Counted from the first letter of the stretch, positions 1-9,075 are shown. The stretch: DNA of 64,000 nt from VAZQ01 sp035293945 (GCA_035293945.1 DATGLV010000045.1:1-64000); one strand, 5' to 3'. Translations and numbers: made by a program. Notes: a model not told the origin generated them from the letters alone.

Positions 1-1675
1 GGCGGGGTCGGGTTGGCTGACGCATCGCAAGCGGATCTGGCCGTGCGTTGTGGTCGGCAACACGACGTCGTTCGACTGGATGCGCGCCAGCTCTTCGAGG
101 ATCGTACGGGGCGAGTTTCCCAGGCCGGCGCGCTGCTGCCATCTCCAGGCTTTTCCACAGCACGAAGGCGAGGAAGCAAACGAGGATGTGGGCCTGGACC
201 CGATCCTCGCGCTGGTGCCAGATTGGACGAACGTTCAGCTGGTCTTTCTGGATACGGAAAGCAGCCTCGGCCTGTGTGAGTTGGATGTAAGCCTTCCAGA
301 GCTGCTGATCGCTCCAGTCGGTGATGTTCGAGCGCAGGAGATAGGCGCCCTCGGAGAGCGCGGCCCAATCGTCGAACGAGGCGTTATGATCGGCTCGCAA
401 ACGGAAACCTGCCGGGCAGCCGTCTACCTCCAGCGCGATGGTGAAACGGGCGGCGGAACGCTGGTTTTGCTGCAGGATGCGGCCGATCTGCCGGTTCACC
501 GTCGCAGGATCGAGCCGTTTCTTTGAGCGCGCGATCCGCGCGGCCAGGCGATCGAGCGCCTCTTCGATCCGTCGGCTGAACTTGTCATGCATCGCCTGCT
601 CTTTGCTGCGCCGATCAGCCGAGCGGCACAAGATCACGGTCTCCTCCGTCTCGGGGTGGCTTGTGAGCTTGACCTCGACGCCTTCGTGGACAACACGCCA
701 GCCGTCTGCGCGTGCAAGCTCGGCGGCGAACTTCTTCAGGTCCGCCTTCGGTGCACCGATGATGTAGCGCCGGCCGGTCCGGCGCAGCCACGCGAGATTG
801 TCGGCGCTGGCCATGCCGCGGTCGGTGATCCAGACCCGTCCCAGCATGCCGTGCCGGGCCTCCATGGTGGCCACGATCGTCTGCAGCGTTCGTGAATCAT
901 GGGTGTTGCCAGCGAACACCTCGTAGCCCAACGGAAAGCCATCGAAGGTCACCACGAGCGCGATGCACACCTGCTTGCAGTCGGGTCGATGATCGCGGGA
1001 GTAGCCGCGCCGGGCCTGCGGGTTGCCTTCCGCCTGGCCCTCAAAATAGGTGCTCGTGACATCGTAGAGCAGCACCTCGTTCTCGACTGCAAACAGCTCT
1101 CCACAGCGCTTCGATAAATGCGCTTCGAGCGCAGCCTTGTACGCGAGCAGATGATCAAGGGCGCGGTACAGACGGTCTTTGGTGACCTCCTCGTCGCCGA
1201 GTTGCAGCAGATCGCAGAGCGCCGTTCGACGGTACCAATCCTCGGCAATGTGCAACTCACTCGACGGCTCACAGAACCGCGCCGTCACCAGAACGGCCGC
1301 CATCTTAGCCCACGCGATCCGTTCCAAGCCCACTGGCAGCAGCCGCCCACACAGCCCCTCAAGGCCAGTTCCGCGCCAGAGTGCGAGCGCCAAGTACACA
1401 TCGCCAAACTGACGCGAGCGTTCGATGCGAATGCCCTTCAAACGCACCGGCACCGTCAAATCTTCGCTTCCATCCTTGAACAGCTGCGCTTGCTCGGGAG
1501 CCCCTACCAGCTGGCGCGCCAGCGCCCGTGCCTCAATACGACCGCGCTCATCGAGCTCGCCGAGTTGCGCCACCGTCTGTTGAATCACGCGCCGCCCGAC
1601 ACGAACACTGCGAACCAGGCACCAGTAACGGTGAACCTTGCCGTCCTTCCTGCGAATCGTGTGGCGCAGATACAT
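1..1675 (-). pseudogene. IS1634-family transposase, frameshifted and cut by window edge
   Basis: Reading the minus strand from the ATG at 1675 gives a continuous DDE transposase of the IS1634 type. DVTSTYFEG with the first catalytic Asp is near residue 203, ITDRGMAS with the second Asp is near residue 284, and a Glu candidate in the SEGAYLLRS stretch is near residue 440. The reading frame changes at about 128-140: before it the frame ends LEM, after it another frame resumes a family-like tail (GLGNSPRTILEEL). This looks like a small indel. The 3' end lies outside the window and the inverted repeats were not located. The protein would bind its own IS ends. It is probably an inactive copy, unless the frameshift is a sequencing error. 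Confidence 0.85.
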
Positions 1676-1990
1676 GCGCCATCACAACCAGAACCGCCGA
1701 AAAAGAAAATGCCCAAGGTCGCCACTACACGCTCAAATCGACCTTCGGCGACGATTAACCCATTGATCCGACTCAACCCGATACTTGTGAAATCGCCAAA
1801 ACTGACCTCCAACTGCGCAAGTTGGGCTAAACCGCGGCTGCGCGCATTCCGCGATGCTCATTTCAGGAAATTCAAATCGAAAAGCGGCACTAGAATCATG
1901 TGCTTGCTGGTGCCCCACTGCTTGCGAAGCTCGTGTCAAAGAGTGCGGCTTTGCATCGCAAGCTTTGGAAACGGGCACCAAAGCCTATTC

Positions 1991-2042
1991 ACTTGTCCCG
2001 GGCATAGCGCGTCGAAGACGCGCGTAAACGCGCTGTTGACCC
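1991..2042. repeat. Fragment of dispersed palindromic repeat family A
   Basis: The stretch around GGGCATAGCGCGTCGAAGAC matches the inner part of the family A repeats at 26448, 32198 and 35072, with cgcg in place of cccg. It lies in the gene-free stretch 1676-2164 between the IS and the next gene. I see no gene in that stretch. Confidence 0.5.
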
Positions 2043-2066
2043 CGTTCCAGGCTAAGGCCTGAGCTT

Positions 2067-2120
2067 GGAACGATCCCGGATCAGCGGCGCAGCTTCGCTT
2101 GCGCCGCGTCCGGGAAACGA
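2067..2120. repeat. Dispersed repeat family B, copy 1
   Basis: A roughly 54 bp imperfect palindrome that begins GGAACGATCCCGGATCAG and ends CGCGTCCGGGAAACGA. An inverted second copy lies at 35291-35342. It abuts the family A fragment, so two repeat families are stacked between the IS and the haem-propeller gene. Confidence 0.7.
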
Positions 2121-2164
2121 TCTGGTGGATCACGCGTCAGAAATGGAACGCTGGCGCGTCTCGC

Positions 2165-4063
2165 TTACTTCGCGGCCTCGGTCTTCAGCGCCTGCAGGTC
2201 GGCTTCGCTGCGCAACGTCATCACCGCGATCTTTCGGCCGCGGAAGTATGGCAGCACGACCTCGGTCGGCTGCCCGTCGCGCTCGAGCAACGACACATAG
2301 CGCGGCTCGGCGCCCCGGGTCGGCAGATCGAATGCCGTCCAGGTCGATGTCTTGGGGTCATAGCGCATCACGCGGTCAGCGCCCCAGATGTTCGTCCAGG
2401 CATTGTGGTTGTGATCGACGGTCACGTGGTAGGGCTGCTGCTCGCCGGGCAGCGGCACATAAGTGACCTCGTGGGTATGGGTGTCGATGCGGGCCAGATT
2501 GGCGCCCCAGGAATCGCCGACCCACAGCACGTCTCCGTCCTTGTCGGTGCCCATGCGGCGCGGACCCTCCGCCCAGGGCAGCGGCGAGTTGAAATCGGGC
2601 TGGCTGTAGGTCGCGTAGAACTTGCGCTCGTCCGCAGTCAGCAGATCCTCCTGGGCTTTGATCGGGGCAAGCTTGATCTCCGAAGCTTTGCCGGTCGCAC
2701 CATCCCCCACGCCGACCGTGTCGAGCACCATCTCGGCCCAGTAGCCGTTGCCATCGCGATCGGCGGCCGCCCCGTAGGTCACGCCGGTGCCGTTTACGGT
2801 CTTGTAGGTGACGGACTTGAACTCGGTGAAGGTCTGGGTCTTCGGATCGAAGCGCAGCGCTCCGTCCGGCGAGGACGACCAGATCATGCCCTTGCCGTCG
2901 TAATCGACCGTGGTGGCGCCGCCGGTCGGCGACATTCCGTTCGGCGGCAGGAACACGTCGATCTTCTCGGTCTTGGGATCGAGGCGGGCGATGCCGCCAC
3001 GGCCCGGATTGACGTTGAACCAGATCAAGCCGTCAGGCGTGCGCGTCATGCCGTGCGCCCCGGCCGCGAGCCCGTTCGGCCCATTGATCTTGAAGAGCTT
3101 GACTTCGCCGGTCTTGGCATCGACCCGCCCGATAGTCGTGCGCTTGTTGGGGATGTTGCAGGTGAACCAAATGTTGCCGGTCAGATCGGCCCAAGAATCG
3201 TGCACGCCCCAGCCTGGGATCAGGATCGAAGGCGTGCCCATCGACCAGTCGCTGCCGTCGTTCTGCACGAAGTTTGCCGGCAGGTTGGCGTCCGGATCGA
3301 GCGGCATGTCGTATTCGCGGAACACCGCGCGAGCGGATTCGCCGGAAGGCCGCGGCTCGAGCTTCACCTGCATCGAAGTTTGTCCCGGCCCGCGGGCGCG
3401 GGCCAAATAGGCGGCCAGCTCCTTCTGGTGAAAATCGAGGATGCCGGAAGGCGGCCGCTCCTTGCCCACATAGACGCCGTAGACGTTGACATTCTTCATC
3501 AGCTCGATGATCGCGTTCCAGCCGGCTTCGTCGAAGCGGTGCTGCAGCGGGAAATTCGCCTCGTGGCAGCCGGTGCAGACCGTGCGCACGATCCGTTTCA
3601 TGCGCTGATCCTCGGGCGTCGCATCCGGCAAGGCCGAGAGCACCAGGTTGCCGGGAAGCTGCTCGAAGGTGCGCTCCGCGTCATTCATCGGGGCAAGCGT
3701 GAAATCATGCTTGGAATTCGCCGCCAAATCCACCTCGCCTTTGGCGGTTGCGAAGCTCAGCGCCTGCGCCCAGACGCGATATTTGCCGCCCGGCAAAGGC
3801 GGGAAATAATAGTGGCCACTCTCATCGGTAAAGACCGTTGTGGTGATGGTGCCGCCCTCCGGCTTGGCCGAGACGGTCACGCCGCCCATCGCCTCTCCGG
3901 CGGAGGATTTGATGGTGCCGCTCAGGAGCTCGTCGGCGGCGCTCGCCGGCAAGGCGGCCGCGCAAGCAAGAAGCGCCGCGACCGCAACGCTGCTGGCCAG
4001 GGATCGCTTGAAGCGGACCCGCGTGAAGAGAGCTTGTTTTGAGAGAGCTTGTGCGTCGCGCAT
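2165..4063 (-). CDS. Secreted haem-binding beta-propeller protein with carboxypeptidase-regulatory-like domain
   Basis: 632 residues. A signal peptide ends at about residue 43 (LPASAAD). A carboxypeptidase-regulatory-like Ig-fold domain follows at about 45-125. A CxxCH c-type haem motif (CTGCH) is at 163-167. The C-terminal half is a beta-propeller of the virginiamycin B lyase/SMP-30 type, with repeated units such as WFTCN, RLDPKT and MRYDPKT. It should be periplasmic with one covalent haem. It lies 29 nt downstream of a cytochrome c gene and is probably co-transcribed with it, suggesting an electron-transfer pair or a haem-propeller dehydrogenase. The substrate is unknown. GGAG stands before the ATG at 4063. 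A second protein of the same design is at 33378-35042. Confidence 0.85.
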   Translation of the reverse strand: MRDAQALSKQALFTRVRFKRSLASSVAVAALLACAAALPASAADELLSGTIKSSAGEAMGGVTVSAKPEGGTITTTVFTDESGHYYFPPLPGGKYRVWAQALSFATAKGEVDLAANSKHDFTLAPMNDAERTFEQLPGNLVLSALPDATPEDQRMKRIVRTVCTGCHEANFPLQHRFDEAGWNAIIELMKNVNVYGVYVGKERPPSGILDFHQKELAAYLARARGPGQTSMQVKLEPRPSGESARAVFREYDMPLDPDANLPANFVQNDGSDWSMGTPSILIPGWGVHDSWADLTGNIWFTCNIPNKRTTIGRVDAKTGEVKLFKINGPNGLAAGAHGMTRTPDGLIWFNVNPGRGGIARLDPKTEKIDVFLPPNGMSPTGGATTVDYDGKGMIWSSSPDGALRFDPKTQTFTEFKSVTYKTVNGTGVTYGAAADRDGNGYWAEMVLDTVGVGDGATGKASEIKLAPIKAQEDLLTADERKFYATYSQPDFNSPLPWAEGPRRMGTDKDGDVLWVGDSWGANLARIDTHTHEVTYVPLPGEQQPYHVTVDHNHNAWTNIWGADRVMRYDPKTSTWTAFDLPTRGAEPRYVSLLERDGQPTEVVLPYFRGRKIAVMTLRSEADLQALKTEAAK

Positions 4064-4092
4064 GATGCTTCTCCGTCTTGGTCGGCTTGTGA

Positions 4093-4497
4093 TCAGTCAG
4101 CTTGTGAATTGTCTTGCTTGTTGCCGCCGCCCGGGGCGGGCGCCGCATCCGGCGTCGGCACGGTCTTGAGATAGGCGACGATTGCGTCGATCTGCTCGCC
4201 CGTGAAAGAGTATTTGAACCCGGGCATGCGCGGCGCACCATTGGCGATGAAGTCGTGCAACGCCTGCGCGTCGCCGCCAAGCGAGTTCTTGGAGAGGACC
4301 GGTCCGTATTGGGTGCTGGTCAACAGCGGCTTGGTGTGACAGACGCGGCAATGCTGGTCGAAAAGCTGCATCCCGGAAAGCTCTTTGGGATTGAGCGCAC
4401 TGGCAGGCGCGGCCGGCTGAGCCGATGCGCTGAGAATTCCGCAGATGCTTGCGAACAGAAATAGCGGCAGGAAGGCGCGGTACGCTGGCCTCTGCAT
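4093..4497 (-). CDS. Small periplasmic cytochrome c
   Basis: 134 residues. An N-terminal hydrophobic signal runs to about residue 26 (SASAQ). The haem motif CRVCH is at 50-54, and Met91 in PRMPGF is the likely sixth ligand. The 97-121 segment (FTGEQIDAIVAYLKTV) is the classic C-terminal helix of class I cytochromes c. It is a soluble electron carrier. It is first in a two-gene unit with the haem propeller protein and is likely its redox partner. GGGAGAG precedes the ATG at 4497. Confidence 0.9.
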   Translation of the reverse strand: MQRPAYRAFLPLFLFASICGILSASAQPAAPASALNPKELSGMQLFDQHCRVCHTKPLLTSTQYGPVLSKNSLGGDAQALHDFIANGAPRMPGFKYSFTGEQIDAIVAYLKTVPTPDAAPAPGGGNKQDNSQAD

Positions 4498-4744
4498 GGG
4501 GCTCTCCCGTGTTGTTCCGGCATTGTTGCGAATCGCCGGTGCTCTCGCTTTGCGCGGGTCGCATCATAGGGAATTCTCCCGATCCCCGGAAGTCTGATGC
4601 CGCCGATTTGAACTTCCTGCTCGTTTGGAGGAACAAGCCTGCTGCCGGCGGCGGCCGGCTCTCACTCCCCCGGTGAGAGGGGCGAGCTTGGGGTGGTTTG
4701 GGCTCCCCGTGCCGCCTCCCCAACACTCCCTCGCTTGCCGCGCG

Positions 4745-5785
4745 CTACCGGCTTTCAACCGCGCGGGCGACATAAGTTCTGGCGAGGCCGAACAGCGTCG
4801 TCGGACGCCAGCGCAGCCACAGCCATCCCATGATGGCGAAGCGGGCAAGTCGGTCCGGCAGCGTGAGCAGGCTCTCGACCACGTACCGATCCGCTGGGCT
4901 CGTCGCTGCCATGCTCAGCAGAACCGAGCGATTGATCGGCTCGGCGAGCACGGCCAGGCGCGAGCTCGAAAAGCGCCAGCGCCGGCCGAACAGCGGCGCG
5001 TACCAACTGGGAAAGACCGGGTCGCCCGCGAGCCTCTTGGTGGCGACCTCGAGCATTTCCCAAGCCGCTGTGGCGTCGAGCGCGCTGCGACGGGAGTAGC
5101 TGTCGGCAAGGACCCACCAGGTCGCGACCGCGCGCGGGGCGTAACAGAAGCCGTTGGTGAGTGCGATCTTACGCGCCAGATAGCCGTCCGCAAAAGAGCC
5201 GAGGCTATCGTCAAGTCCGCCCGCCCGCGCGATGGCTTCGCGCCGAAAGACGGAGCTTCCGGTCAAGATCCAGTTGTCGCTGCGCGCCAGCAGGCGCCGC
5301 GCCTGCTCTGCATCGACAAACCCGAGATGATGGATCGGCCTCACCGGCGGGCGGACCCCGAGACGCCGTTCGGTCGCGCCGTCGACCAGGATCGCTTCGG
5401 CGCAAAACAAGTCGGCGCCCGGATGCTGCTTCAGGGTCGTGAGCGCCAAGGAAAAGAAGTCCGGGAGGACGAAATCATCCGCGGCCGCGAGATAGACGTA
5501 GGTGCCGCGTGCCGCCGCCAAGCCGCGCTGGAGCGCCCCAACAGTGCCTTCGTTTTTTTGGTTTTCGAGCACCCGCAGGCGCGGCGAAGCCGCCGCCAAG
5601 TCCGCGATGACGGCTCGGCTGTCGTCGGTCGAGTTGTCGTCGACCACGATGACTTCGTCAGGTGGGAGCGTTTGGCTGAGGAGCGCCTTCACCGCGCGTG
5701 GGATGAGGCGCGCATGATTGTAGTTGGGCAGCACGACCGAAAGGGTGAAGTCCCCGCGCCCGGCGCCGAAGTTCGGACCTTCCAT
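4745..5785 (-). CDS. Family 2 glycosyltransferase
   Basis: 346 residues from the ATG at 5785. A longer in-frame start at 5887 would add a sequence that lacks family character. The GT-A core is clear: SVVLPNYNHARLIPRA, then VVDDNSTDDS (first acidic pair), then LAAADDFVLP at the DxD position. It should transfer a sugar from a nucleotide donor onto a lipid-linked or polysaccharide acceptor at the cytoplasmic face. The C-terminal third has a hydrophobic patch near FAIMGWLWLRW that may touch the membrane. It diverges from the methyltransferase at 6112. A conserved promoter-like block lies at 5896-5922. Acceptor and donor are unknown. Confidence 0.85.
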   Translation of the reverse strand: MEGPNFGAGRGDFTLSVVLPNYNHARLIPRAVKALLSQTLPPDEVIVVDDNSTDDSRAVIADLAAASPRLRVLENQKNEGTVGALQRGLAAARGTYVYLAAADDFVLPDFFSLALTTLKQHPGADLFCAEAILVDGATERRLGVRPPVRPIHHLGFVDAEQARRLLARSDNWILTGSSVFRREAIARAGGLDDSLGSFADGYLARKIALTNGFCYAPRAVATWWVLADSYSRRSALDATAAWEMLEVATKRLAGDPVFPSWYAPLFGRRWRFSSSRLAVLAEPINRSVLLSMAATSPADRYVVESLLTLPDRLARFAIMGWLWLRWRPTTLFGLARTYVARAVESR

Positions 5786-5895
5786 GGACACCTGCGGATC
5801 GACAATGCCAGCAATTCCACAACAGCCATGCTGCATGCGGCTGTCCAGAGTCAACGAAATCCGGAAATCGCGCTCACCATCCGGCATTTGCGGCT

Positions 5896-5922
5896 TGTCA
5901 AGGTGATTGCACCACAGTACCG
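5896..5922 (-). promoter_or_regulatory. Conserved promoter-like block upstream of glycosyltransferase
   Basis: On the minus strand CGGTACTGTGG is followed after 10 nt by TTGACAAGC, a perfect -35 hexamer. The same arrangement and spacing recur at 7787-7813 before the RmlD-like gene. A weaker copy of the first half is at 24745. The -10 is not obvious. Confidence 0.55.
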
Positions 5923-6111
5923 ATAGATCGGCGCCGGTAAGGCTCCGGGGAGCTCTGCGTCTGATCTACTCGCACTTGGGGCTGGTTCTCGAATACTTCC
6001 GGTGACTGTCGCAGCTGTCGGTCCTGACAGGCACGATTCGTTACGACAAGACTCGTTACGACAACAGATTCGTTGCGACACAAATGCAACATACCATCAA
6101 AAGGCAGAAGA

Positions 6112-6777
6112 ATGGGACGCCTTCTAGATATCGTTACTCCCCTGCATAGGATGACCAAGCGGGATTATATCGGCCGCATGATGGACGATAAGGTCCACTG
6201 TATGATGAAGGCAAAGGAGTATGAGGCGGACTATTGGGACGGAGACCGCCGTTATGGTTACGGCGGCTATCGTTATATCGAGGGCCGCTGGCAGCCAGTC
6301 GCAAAGGCGCTGATCGACCTGCACGGCCTCAAAGGCAAGGTACGGATTCTCGATGTTGGATGCGGCAAGGGTTTTCTCCTGCGCGAGTTCCAGCGGTTGC
6401 TGCCGGAGGCGGAGCTGGTCGGCTTCGATATTTCGCGCCATGGACTCGGCGATGCCCACCCGGACGTGAAGGATCGCTTGTTTCGTTATCGAGCGCAAGA
6501 CCGCTATCCATTCGGCGATAAATCCTTCGACCTCGTGGTCTCGCTCGGAACCTTGCATAACCTCAAAATCTTCGAGCTCGCGACCGCGCTCGAGGAGATC
6601 GAACGCGTCGGCAAGCAAAAATACATTATGGTCGAGAGTTATCGAAACGAGCGCGAGCAGTTCAACATGCAATGCTGGGCGCTTACCGCCGAGGCCTTCT
6701 ACGATACCGCGTCATGGATTTGGCTCTATAATCGGTTCGGTTACACCGGTGATTATGAGTTCATATATTTTGAATAG
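6112..6777 (+). CDS. SAM-dependent class I methyltransferase
   Basis: 221 residues from the ATG at 6112 (AAAAGGCAGAAG upstream). A TTG at 6073 is possible but less likely. Motif I VRILDVGCGKGFLL is followed by an acidic end of beta2 (LVGFDIS) and FDLVVSLGTLHNL, the usual Rossmann pattern. Substrate unknown, probably a sugar or lipid carrier intermediate of the surface polysaccharide. The gene is more A+T-rich than its neighbours, suggesting transfer. A decayed paralogue of its 3' end lies at 7896-8012. Confidence 0.85.
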   Translation: MGRLLDIVTPLHRMTKRDYIGRMMDDKVHCMMKAKEYEADYWDGDRRYGYGGYRYIEGRWQPVAKALIDLHGLKGKVRILDVGCGKGFLLREFQRLLPEAELVGFDISRHGLGDAHPDVKDRLFRYRAQDRYPFGDKSFDLVVSLGTLHNLKIFELATALEEIERVGKQKYIMVESYRNEREQFNMQCWALTAEAFYDTASWIWLYNRFGYTGDYEFIYFE

Positions 6778-6874
6778 GGCACGACGCGCATGCGACCGGT
6801 AATTTGATGCCGGCGTGAATGACCATTCAGGCTGTTGTATGCAATCAACGGATCAATCGATTGGTTGAGGCGCC

Positions 6875-7735
6875 TCACCCCAAAACCGCATCCACCAGAT
6901 CCCAAGGGTCAGGCGGCGCGATGCCGAAGCGCTCGCTCACGACGCTCGAGTCGAGCGTGGTGTGGCGTGGGGTCGAGCCTTCGGGCAGGCCCGTTGAGCG
7001 GGCGCCGACCGCATCGATGAGCCCCGGATCGGCACCGAGGCGACCCGCAATATGCCGTGCGACATCCGCATAGGAAACGTCGCGCGGGCCTGAGAGCTGG
7101 AAAATGCCGCTGGCGCGGGCGTCGAGCAGCGCGGTGATCGCCGCGCTCGCTTGTGCGACCGGAAGCGGCGCCATTTGCAGGTCGTGAAAGGCACGGATGC
7201 GCTCGCCGCGCCGCAACGCTCCGGCCCAATCGGCGAGGAGCGGCATTCCGGGCGAAACCACCTTGGCGAAGCGCAGGATGCCGATCGGGGCGCCGCGCCG
7301 CATGTGCTCGCCGAGGCCGGCTTCGGCACGTGCTTTCTGCCGGCCATATTCGCTGACCGGGCAAGTCGGCGTCGCGGCGGCGACATGCGGGATGTTGCCG
7401 TCGAACACCTGATTGGTGGAGACGAACAAGACGTAGATGTCGCGCGCGATCAGCCGCTCGACCAGCACCAATGTCTGCGCGACATTGATGCGCGCCGAGC
7501 CGAGCGGATCGGTCGCGCAAGCCGCAAGGCGCGCTTGCGCGGCCAGGATGCAGGCCGCCGTCACATTGGCCGGAGGTTCCCAGGCGGACAGGTCGGCCGC
7601 AAGATCAAGCCGCGGCCGCGCCTCGGAAATGCGCTCGGCGCGCCGGCTGGTGGCCGCGACCTTTCGGCCGGCATCGCACATATGGCGGCGCGTCGCCGCG
7701 CCGATCTCCGAATCCCCGCCGATTACGAGAAACAT
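6875..7735 (-). CDS. RmlD-like NAD(P)-dependent sugar reductase (SDR)
   Basis: 286 residues from the ATG at 7735; an in-frame GTG at 7750 is also possible. The dinucleotide site is FLVIGGDSEIG, a GxxxxG variant typical of RmlD-like proteins. FVSTNQVFDG and the YGRQKARAE segment supply the catalytic Ser/Thr and Tyr-x3-Lys. SGPRDVSYADVA is a late RmlD-like motif. It probably reduces a 4-keto-deoxy nucleotide sugar for the polysaccharide made by this region. It stands alone on the minus strand among plus-strand genes and has its own conserved promoter block. Confidence 0.75.
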   Translation of the reverse strand: MFLVIGGDSEIGAATRRHMCDAGRKVAATSRRAERISEARPRLDLAADLSAWEPPANVTAACILAAQARLAACATDPLGSARINVAQTLVLVERLIARDIYVLFVSTNQVFDGNIPHVAAATPTCPVSEYGRQKARAEAGLGEHMRRGAPIGILRFAKVVSPGMPLLADWAGALRRGERIRAFHDLQMAPLPVAQASAAITALLDARASGIFQLSGPRDVSYADVARHIAGRLGADPGLIDAVGARSTGLPEGSTPRHTTLDSSVVSERFGIAPPDPWDLVDAVLG

Positions 7736-7786
7736 GCGGCCCCCATCCACCGCCGTCCGTCAGCTCGCGCGTCTCAACTTCGCGCT

Positions 7787-7813
7787 TGTCAACGATGTGG
7801 CGCCACAGTACCG
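7787..7813 (-). promoter_or_regulatory. Conserved promoter-like block upstream of RmlD-like gene
   Basis: CGGTACTGTGG, 10 nt, then TTGACAAGC on the minus strand, the same as at 5896-5922. The similarity continues further upstream as TTAYCGG. The start codon lies about 50 nt downstream of the TTGACA. Confidence 0.55.
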
Positions 7814-7895
7814 GTTGATCATCGGCCGATAAACCTCTCGGCCTGATCCAGCATACCGGCGACCGCCTTTGTCATAATCCTGAAAAAGGGGATTT

Positions 7896-8012
7896 TCAGA
7901 CATGCAATGCTGAGCGCTGACCGCCAAGCCTCCCGCGATCGTGTGTCGCTGGATTTGGCGCTTTGACCGTTTCGAATATACGGGTGATCGTAGGTTCATA
8001 TTCTTCGATAGC
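7896..8012 (+). pseudogene. Decayed 3' end of a methyltransferase paralogous to 6112-6777
   Basis: In one frame the stretch reads DMQC-stop-ALTAKPP, then RWIWRFDRFEYTGDRRFIFF. This follows the last 37 codons of the 6112 gene (NMQCWALTAEAF, SWIWLYNRFGYTGDYEFIYF) residue by residue. A TGG to TGA change removes the Trp. The rest of the gene is missing. The sequence between it and the RmlD-like promoter block is also partly conserved with 5900-5945, so the whole divergent promoter plus methyltransferase was probably duplicated and then lost most of its body. Confidence 0.75.
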
Positions 8013-8025
8013 GGACGCAAATAGC

Positions 8026-9075
8026 ATGCAAATCAAGACGGCAATTGCTGCGATCCTGTCGCAGTCGCGCCAGCCGCTCGTGGTCGACGAGATCGCATTG
8101 CCCGAGTCACTCGAGGCCGGCCAGGTGCTGGTGAAGGTGCTCTATACCACGATCTGCGGCGCGCAGATCAACGAGATCGACGCCGTGAAGGGGCCGGACA
8201 AGTTCCTGCCGCACCTTCTCGGTCACGAGGCCTCCGCGCGGGTGATCGAGATCGGGCCGGGCGTAACCAGCGTGAAGCCGGGCGATACCGTGGTGTTGCA
8301 CTGGCGGCCGAGCCAGGGCATCCAGAGCAAAACTCCCGACTACAGCTGGGGCGGCCGAAAGCTCAACGCCGGCTGGGTCACGACCTTCAACGACCACGCC
8401 GTCATCTCCGAGAACCGCATGTCGGTGATTCCAGCGGATTTCGATCTCAAGGTCGCGCCTTTGTTCGGCTGCGCCGTTACCACCGCGGCGGGCGTCGTCA
8501 ACAACGACGCCAAGCTCAAGATTGGCGAATCGGTTGTCATCCTTGGCGTAGGCGGGGTCGGGCTCAATCTCGTGCAGTTTGCCGCGCTGGCCGGCGGCCA
8601 TCCGATAATCGCGGTCGACCTGTTGGACCACAAGCTCGACATGGCGCGCGCGCGTGGCGCCACTCACTGCATCAATGCGCAAAGAGATCCCGACGTCGCC
8701 GGCGCGGTCCGGGCCATCGTCGGCCCCAAAGGCCCCGACAAGGTGCTCGAGACCACCGGCGTCAAGAGCGTGATCGAGATGGCCTATGAGCTCACGCATG
8801 CGGACGGCACCTGCGTGCTTGTCGGCGTGCCGAGCGAGAAGGTGACGATCTATACGCTGCCCATACACTTCAACAAAGTGCTGACCGGCTCACACGGCGG
8901 TGACGCGCGGCCGCACATCGACATTCCGCGCATCATCGGGCTGATGAAGGCCGGTAAGCTATCGTTCGACGGCATCATTACACACGAATTCCCGCTCGCC
9001 GGCATCAACGATGCGCTCGACCTTGTCCGCAGCGGCAAGCCAGGGCGGGTGCTGGTCAACCTGCAGGGCGGGTGA
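8026..9075 (+). CDS. Zinc-type medium-chain dehydrogenase (MDR superfamily)
   Basis: 349 residues from the ATG at 8026. Catalytic-zinc ligands are visible as Cys44 (TTICGAQ) and His67-Glu68 (LLGHEAS). The nucleotide site is VILGVGGVGLN. The lobe that in most zinc alcohol dehydrogenases carries four structural-zinc cysteines has none here (VVLHWRPSQG onwards). It probably oxidises or reduces a hydroxyl or keto sugar precursor. 35 nt separate it from the downstream acyltransferase, so the two may be co-transcribed. Confidence 0.8.
   Translation: MQIKTAIAAILSQSRQPLVVDEIALPESLEAGQVLVKVLYTTICGAQINEIDAVKGPDKFLPHLLGHEASARVIEIGPGVTSVKPGDTVVLHWRPSQGIQSKTPDYSWGGRKLNAGWVTTFNDHAVISENRMSVIPADFDLKVAPLFGCAVTTAAGVVNNDAKLKIGESVVILGVGGVGLNLVQFAALAGGHPIIAVDLLDHKLDMARARGATHCINAQRDPDVAGAVRAIVGPKGPDKVLETTGVKSVIEMAYELTHADGTCVLVGVPSEKVTIYTLPIHFNKVLTGSHGGDARPHIDIPRIIGLMKAGKLSFDGIITHEFPLAGINDALDLVRSGKPGRVLVNLQGG

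Noticed and set aside
1118..2062. Plus-strand frame of 314 codons over the IS
   Set aside because: Mirror of the transposase gene, no family sequence; the minus strand carries the DDE motifs.
2099..4042. Plus-strand frame of 647 codons antisense to the haem propeller gene
   Set aside because: Shadow frame: His/Arg/Ala/Gly-rich with no motif, while the minus strand has a signal peptide, CxxCH and propeller repeats.
5888..5901. TTGCGGCTTGTCAA as a FixK-like box before the glycosyltransferase
   Set aside because: One half site is off consensus and it overlaps the TTGACA of the conserved promoter block, which explains it better.
5851..6081. Minus-strand ORF covering the glycosyltransferase promoter
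   Set aside because: Its shared RYCGA-like ending with 7760-8020 comes from the conserved promoter block, not from protein conservation.
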